Positions 6,508-9,878 of a DNA stretch of 9,878 nucleotides are shown piece by piece. Numbering within the stretch: the stretch's first letter is position 1; every line of letters begins with the position of its first letter. Below the pieces are notes generated by a model that was not told where the DNA came from, did no database searches, and saw nothing but the letters and a program-made list of their open reading frames with translations. The stretch spans positions 1 to 9,878 of the forward strand of contig JAIVIG010000295.1 in assembly GCA_020200675.1 (NCBI GenBank), given 5' to 3'. Origin of the DNA: Actinomycetota bacterium. GTDB taxonomy: Bacteria; Actinomycetota; Rubrobacteria; Rubrobacterales; Rubrobacteraceae. Position numbers and translations under genes: made by a program.

Positions 6508-7536
6508 CTAGTCCTCCTCTTCCTTCCCGGAAGGGTGTGTCTTGAAAAGCCTGAAGAGGAACCAGAGGGACGGTCCGAGGACCACGACGTAGACGACGAT
6601 GAGGATGGACATGGCGACGAGCACCGGCCGAGGCGAGGCCGCGTCCTGGATGGTTATGTCGGGGACGAGCAGGTAGGGGTACTGGGCGATGGCCCACGCG
6701 CAGAACACCGCCACGACCTGGGCGATAGCGGCGGCCCGGGCGAGCCAGTAACGTCGGAAAAAGAGCAGAACCAGCGAGGCTACCAGGAACGCAGCCGCGG
6801 CGATCATGAGGATAGAGGCGGACAGTCCCGGGGCGAGCCCCTCCCACATATGCGGGGCGTCGGCCCTGGTGACGGGTATGGCGATCACGCCGAGGACGCC
6901 CAAAGCTACACCGGCTATCATGCCCCGGATGCGGAAGTCTTCCTGGAGTGGTTCGTTGTCGGCCGCGTCGAGCGTCAGGTAGATCGCCGAGAGGTAAACG
7001 CACGTCGCTACGCCGAGGAGGCCGACGATGATCGGGAAAGGCCCGAGCCAGGGCTGTAAGTAGCCGTCGACGGGCAGCTCGTTCTCGTCGAGCCGCAGCC
7101 GCCCCGAGGCGATAGCCCCCGCGGCCGCGCCCAGGAAGAACGGTGTGATAATGCTCATGCTCCCGAAGATCTCCCCGAAGAACCTGTAGGCCCCCGGCGC
7201 TTCCTCCTGGGCTTCGATGCGGAACGCGAGGAATGCCCCCCGCAACAAGATGCCCGCGATGGCCAGCACGAAGGGGATAAAGAGCGCGGTTCCGTAGGCC
7301 GCAAACGCGGGCGCGAACGCGCTCCAAAGGATCACGGCGGAGACCACCACCCAGAGCTCGTTCGCCTCCCAGAGCGGCCCTATGGACCGCTCGATGAGCT
7401 GCTGCTGCTCCACGGCCCGCTCCCCCCTGCGCGCCAGGAGCGACCAGAAGCCCCCACCGAAGTCTGCCCCTCCCGCGAGGGCGAAGAGGAGGATCGACAC
7501 CCCCAGAGCACCGGCGAGGATCACGTCAAAGGGCAT
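6508..7536 (-). CDS. cydB: Cytochrome bd quinol oxidase subunit II
   Basis: A 342-residue integral membrane subunit with about eight to nine hydrophobic segments; it pairs with CydA to form the terminal oxidase. Family landmarks are GADFGGGFW at about 23-31 (the aspartate corresponds to the conserved GxDxGxG acid), IGPLWEANELW at about 52-62, EIFGSMSIITPFFLG at about 122-136, and near the C-terminus QYPYLLVPDITIQDAA followed by GPSLWFLFRLFK. The length fits CydB proteins of Gram-positive bacteria. I prefer ATG 7536 because GGAGG ends 6 bases before it. A GTG at 7542, two codons upstream, abuts that GGAGG but has an AGGAGG 9 bases away, so it remains possible. The gene overlaps the end of cydA by 11 bp, consistent with translational coupling and matched subunit amounts. 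Confidence 0.95.
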   Translation of the reverse strand: MPFDVILAGALGVSILLFALAGGADFGGGFWSLLARRGERAVEQQQLIERSIGPLWEANELWVVVSAVILWSAFAPAFAAYGTALFIPFVLAIAGILLRGAFLAFRIEAQEEAPGAYRFFGEIFGSMSIITPFFLGAAAGAIASGRLRLDENELPVDGYLQPWLGPFPIIVGLLGVATCVYLSAIYLTLDAADNEPLQEDFRIRGMIAGVALGVLGVIAIPVTRADAPHMWEGLAPGLSASILMIAAAAFLVASLVLLFFRRYWLARAAAIAQVVAVFCAWAIAQYPYLLVPDITIQDAASPRPVLVAMSILIVVYVVVLGPSLWFLFRLFKTHPSGKEEED

Positions 7537-8881
7537 AGGCACCCTCCGATTCCTCCTGCTCCTGGGCTTCTTCGACCTCTTCCTCGGGTGGCGCTCCGGT
7601 CGCGATGCGCTTCAATAGCCAGATGAGCGTGCTGGCGAGGAACACGTAGAGCAGCGCGAATCCTATGAAAGCGGTGCCTATTCCGGGAGCCAGGGAGAAT
7701 CCCTCTTCGACCCGCATCACCCCCTGAGCGACCCAGGGCTGGCGCCCTTCTTCGGTCGTGATCCAACCGAGAAGGATGGCGAGGAACCCCAAGAAACCGG
7801 AGAGGGTCAGCGCGGCCAGGAGCGGTCTGTAGGTGGGTACGCCGCGGCTGCGCCAGTAGAAGATCCAGAACACCGGGATGAGGGTGGCGAGGAAGAAACC
7901 TATCCCGGTCATCGCGTCGTAGGCCCACCAGACCGCGCGCGGGTCGGCTCTCTCGTCCTCCGGGAACTCGTTGAGGCCCTGGATGGTGGCGCTGGGATCG
8001 TCGAGGGAGAGGACGGAGAGTAGCGAGGGTATCTCGATGTCGTAGCGCATCTCTCCCGCTTCCACGTCCGGGTAGCCGCCGATGGAGAGCGGGGCGCCTT
8101 CTTGCGTCTCGAAGAGCGGCTCTATCGCGGCCAGCTTGGCGGGCTCGTTCTGGGCGAGCTGCCTCGCGGTGTGGTCGCCGGAGAAGATCATGAGCGGAGC
8201 GGCCAGAGTGGCGACCATCATGCCCAGAAATAGCCCGCTCCTGTGATACTCGTCGCGCCGCCCCCGCAGCATGCCGAAGGCGTAGACGGCGGCGAAGGCG
8301 AAGCCCACCGCCTCGAAGGCGGCGACGGCCATGTGGCTCGTCTCCGCGTACCACGCGGGCGCGAACATCGCCTGGAGGACGTTCACGTCGATTACCTCCC
8401 CCGTCTCGTTCACCTCGAAGCCGACCGGGGTGTTCATCCAGGAGTTGGCGAGGATCACAACGATCATCGAGGCGAAGCCCCCGATAAACAGCGGGATGGC
8501 GCTCGCCCAGTGCAGCCAGGGAGAGAGCATATCTCTCCCGAATAGGTAGATGCCCAGGAAGATCGCCTCGAGCAGGAAGAACATGACCTCGATGGAGAGG
8601 GGAACCCCGATCATGGGCCCGGCAAAGTCCATGAAGCGCGGCCAGAAGAGCCCGAGCCCGAAGGTCAGCACCGTCCCCGAAACCGCCCCGATAGCGTAAG
8701 TAATGGCGAAAGCCGTGGTCCACTTCTTGTTCAGCGCCAGATAGACCGGGTTCTTCCTCCTGAGGTAGAGCCCCTGCGACAGGAGGAGAAAGAACGGCAT
8801 GACCACGCCGAGAGCCGCGAACATGATGTGGAAAGACAACGACATGCCGAACACCGCCCGGGCGGCGAAAAGGTTCTCCAA
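7526..8881 (-). CDS. cydA: Cytochrome bd quinol oxidase subunit I
   Basis: A 451-residue catalytic subunit that oxidises quinol and reduces O2 at the cytoplasmic membrane. By alignment to remembered E. coli CydA, haem ligands are H18 (FHIMFA), H183 (SHMAVAAFE) and M324 (WWAYDAM). The acidic pair in helix 3 is E98 and E105, and the haem/quinol-site block GRQPW at 379-383 follows E377. K249 and E254 in KLAAIEPLFETQ match the quinol-loop residues K252/E257. The Q-loop is the short type, lacking the C-terminal insertion of the E. coli form, as in most Gram-positive enzymes. The C-terminus is strongly acidic (EEEVEEAQEQEESEG). The start is TTG 8881 with AGGAGG 5-6 bases upstream, and the N-terminus begins at the expected place before helix 1. 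It leads the cydA-cydB-membrane protein unit. Confidence 0.96.
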   Translation of the reverse strand: MENLFAARAVFGMSLSFHIMFAALGVVMPFFLLLSQGLYLRRKNPVYLALNKKWTTAFAITYAIGAVSGTVLTFGLGLFWPRFMDFAGPMIGVPLSIEVMFFLLEAIFLGIYLFGRDMLSPWLHWASAIPLFIGGFASMIVVILANSWMNTPVGFEVNETGEVIDVNVLQAMFAPAWYAETSHMAVAAFEAVGFAFAAVYAFGMLRGRRDEYHRSGLFLGMMVATLAAPLMIFSGDHTARQLAQNEPAKLAAIEPLFETQEGAPLSIGGYPDVEAGEMRYDIEIPSLLSVLSLDDPSATIQGLNEFPEDERADPRAVWWAYDAMTGIGFFLATLIPVFWIFYWRSRGVPTYRPLLAALTLSGFLGFLAILLGWITTEEGRQPWVAQGVMRVEEGFSLAPGIGTAFIGFALLYVFLASTLIWLLKRIATGAPPEEEVEEAQEQEESEGAYAL

Positions 8882-8955
8882 GATCTCCTCCTACGACTCT
8901 CTCCGTCGGCATTGTTCCCCAGGTTCTACCCGGCAAACTTCGCTTTTCTTGCCCG

Positions 8956-8961
8956 ATTCTA
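8956..8961 (-). promoter_or_regulatory. Candidate -10 box upstream of cydA
   Basis: On the minus strand TAGAAT (five of six to TATAAT) lies 74 bases before the cydA TTG, which would give a leader of about 68 bases including the AGGAGG ribosome binding site. I see no good -35 hexamer at normal spacing, and no Rex-type or other redox-regulator palindrome nearby. This is a consensus match only. Confidence 0.3.
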
Positions 8962-8993
8962 GCCCCGCCCACCTCGCCCCGTAGTAAAGGCGT

Positions 8994-9150
8994 CTACACC
9001 GGCCGGGCTAGAGAGGCGAGAGGTAACGGGACGTGTTCCACGAGCCACACGCCGTTGCCGGAGCGGTAGAAGGCGTACCCGTCGCGGTACATCTTTCTCC
9101 GCGTCCACGGCAAGCGGCCTCGCCGGGCGCTTTCCAGGCGGTACAGTCAT
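8994..9150 (-). pseudogene. Frameshifted C-terminal remnant resembling KptA/Tpt1 RNA 2'-phosphotransferase
   Basis: In one minus-strand frame, 9150 down to 9094 reads ...KRPARPLAVDAEK. One base later, in another frame from 9092, it continues MYRDGYAFYRSGNGVWLVEH then VP and ten more residues to a TAG at 8994-8996. Joined across the extra base in the AAAG run at 9093-9096, the two parts match the end of KptA family proteins, where a RP-hydrophobic-DA-x-M segment is followed by a DGxxFYxSxNGVWLTxxVP motif. KptA transfers an RNA 2'-phosphate to NAD. Only about 50 of the usual ~180 residues are present: between it and the zinc-ribbon gene (stop at 9225) there is no room for the N-terminal part and no trace of its HLS motif. 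It therefore looks like a truncated, frameshifted relic rather than a sequencing error in an intact gene. Identification is from recalled motif patterns only. Confidence 0.55.
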
Positions 9151-9224
9151 CTGGAATTGGAGGTAGTTGCGAGGCTATGGGGGATCATAGGGTAGTGAAA
9201 AGAGCCGAGACACCTCCGCAAAAC

Positions 9225-9731
9225 CTACTGCTCGTCCTCGTCCTTCTCGTAGTAGGTCGTCTGGCAGACGGGTATCGCTTCGTCCGGATGCAGCTTTTCG
9301 CAGCGCTTGATCTCTTCGGAGGTTGCCTTGCGCTTGTTCGCCTCGTTGTCCATCCAATACAGTCCTATCTTGCCGCGAGAGTCAGCATCGTACACGAGGC
9401 TTTTCGTTCGCATCTCGCCCCCGTACTCTTCCCCGTTGCGCATCGAGGAGAACAGCGCCACTAATATAACCAGAAGACCTAATACCAGTACCGCGAGCAT
9501 CTGCCCCTTGTTTTCCCTTCGTCTTAGCCGCTCGAACGCAGCCGCAAACACGCCTGCGGGTTTTCTTGGCCCAGCTGATGAAGGCAGTTTTCGAGACCCT
9601 CGGGGAGGGTTAGCGGACGGCCGCGAACGTTGCCGGCGTTGGGACGACATCCTGAGCAAAACCCGTCCGCATTTAGGACAGAGATCCCTGGTGGCTTCTA
9701 CTCGGTGCCTGCAGTTCGTACAGTATCCCAC
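9225..9731 (-). CDS. Zinc-ribbon single-pass membrane protein, function unknown
   Basis: A 168-residue protein that I do not recognise as a named family. It opens with a zinc ribbon, C4-x2-C7 and C18-x2-C21 (YCTNC...CPKCG). A basic Arg/Ser/Pro-rich linker at about 28-72 follows, then a single membrane helix at about 77-96 (MLAVLVLGLLVILVALF). A charged C-terminal domain at 97-168 carries two cysteines (C144, C156) that could form a disulfide, and an acidic tail. The positive-inside rule places the zinc ribbon in the cytoplasm and the C-terminal domain outside. The start is GTG, three codons before the first cysteine, with only a weak AGGG upstream. It lies upstream of cydA in the same direction, separated by 343 bp holding the kptA-like remnant, so a link with the bd oxidase is not established. 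Confidence 0.75.
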   Translation of the reverse strand: MGYCTNCRHRVEATRDLCPKCGRVLLRMSSQRRQRSRPSANPPRGSRKLPSSAGPRKPAGVFAAAFERLRRRENKGQMLAVLVLGLLVILVALFSSMRNGEEYGGEMRTKSLVYDADSRGKIGLYWMDNEANKRKATSEEIKRCEKLHPDEAIPVCQTTYYEKDEDEQ

Positions 9732-9743
9732 GCCCTAAAGCTT

Positions 9744-9772
9744 ACAGTAATGAGTCTTAGCTTGTGTTTTAA
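9744..9772 (-). promoter_or_regulatory. Possible promoter of the zinc-ribbon gene
   Basis: On the minus strand TTAAAA (9772-9767) and TACTGT (9749-9744) are separated by 17 bp, a -35/-10 arrangement with four of six and TANNNT matches. The -10 box ends 12 bases before the GTG start, which implies a leader of only about five bases and would explain the weak ribosome binding site. The local AT content is higher than in the surrounding DNA. This is a consensus match only. Confidence 0.3.
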
Positions 9773-9838
9773 CTGTATAGGTCTGTGACGGGCGCCAGGA
9801 GTAGCCGGTGGCGACCGCCGGGAGCAGAATGCGTCATC

Positions 9839-9878
9839 ATGGAACCCTTCGCACCCCTTGACGCCCTGCACACCTTCC
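9839..9878 (+). CDS. Possible 5' end of a plus-strand gene running off the window
   Basis: ATG 9839 opens a frame that stays open to the window edge (13 codons, MEPFAPLDALHTF). An in-frame GTG at 9785 could extend it. No ribosome binding site is well spaced for the ATG, since GGGAG at 9820-9824 is 14 bases away. Minus-strand frames are also open here, so the direction of the neighbouring gene is uncertain. Confidence 0.2.
   Translation, partial: MEPFAPLDALHTF

Noticed and set aside
6437..7327. A 296-residue minus-strand frame overlapping cydB
   Set aside because: It has shadow-like composition, and cydB is unambiguous in the other frame.
7521..8972. A 483-residue minus-strand frame overlapping cydA
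   Set aside because: It is a GC-rich frame shadow, full of Arg/Gly/Pro, fully overlapping a clear CydA with all haem ligands.
9175..9190. Terminator after the zinc-ribbon gene (CTATG/CATAG hairpin)
   Set aside because: A five-base, AT-containing stem without a following T-run on the minus strand is not convincing.
9033..9464. A 143-residue plus-strand frame across the kptA-like remnant and the zinc-ribbon gene
   Set aside because: It has no recognisable motif and lies antisense to a gene with a clear zinc ribbon and membrane helix.

Overview
The window (about 9.9 kb, GC-rich) looks like chromosomal DNA of a high-GC actinobacterium. Frequent AGG/CGG arginine codons, some ATA codons and heavy use of GTG and TTG starts make a Rubrobacter-like lineage my best guess. 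This rests on codon style and remembered protein resemblance, not a database search. I see no tRNA, rRNA, CRISPR array, insertion sequence or phage gene.

Left part (1-2116): a short edge region with a 9-bp inverted repeat; two tightly coupled minus-strand genes, a TIGR01777-type NAD(P)-dependent epimerase followed 2 bp later by a cytidine-deaminase-fold nucleoside/base deaminase; then a divergent 240-bp spacer and a plus-strand HIT (Hint-type) nucleotide hydrolase. A 9-bp inverted repeat sits just upstream of the HIT ribosome binding site and a nested hairpin overlaps its stop codon.

Centre and right (2203-8881): a complete cytochrome bd module split into two convergent units. cydD and cydC (plus strand, 4-bp overlap) encode the heterodimeric CydDC ABC exporter needed to assemble cytochrome bd. 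cydA and cydB (minus strand, overlapping) encode the bd-type quinol oxidase subunits. A third gene 21 bp behind cydB encodes an unrecognised five-helix membrane protein whose stop codon lies 36 bp from the cydC stop. The cydD start has no Shine-Dalgarno sequence but has a TACAAT box 7 bases upstream, the pattern expected for a leaderless mRNA.

Right edge (8882-9878): upstream of cydA lies a short, frameshifted remnant that reads like the C-terminal end of a KptA/Tpt1 RNA 2'-phosphotransferase. It is followed by a minus-strand gene for an unknown single-pass membrane protein with an N-terminal zinc ribbon, then about 150 bp holding a possible promoter for it and perhaps the first codons of a plus-strand gene.

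Functionally the core is respiration: CydAB reduces O2 with quinol, CydDC supports its assembly, and the extra membrane protein is a candidate partner by position only. I found no clearly undescribed large system. The best leads are the embedded membrane protein, the kptA-like remnant and the two unusual 5' ends (cydD and HIT).
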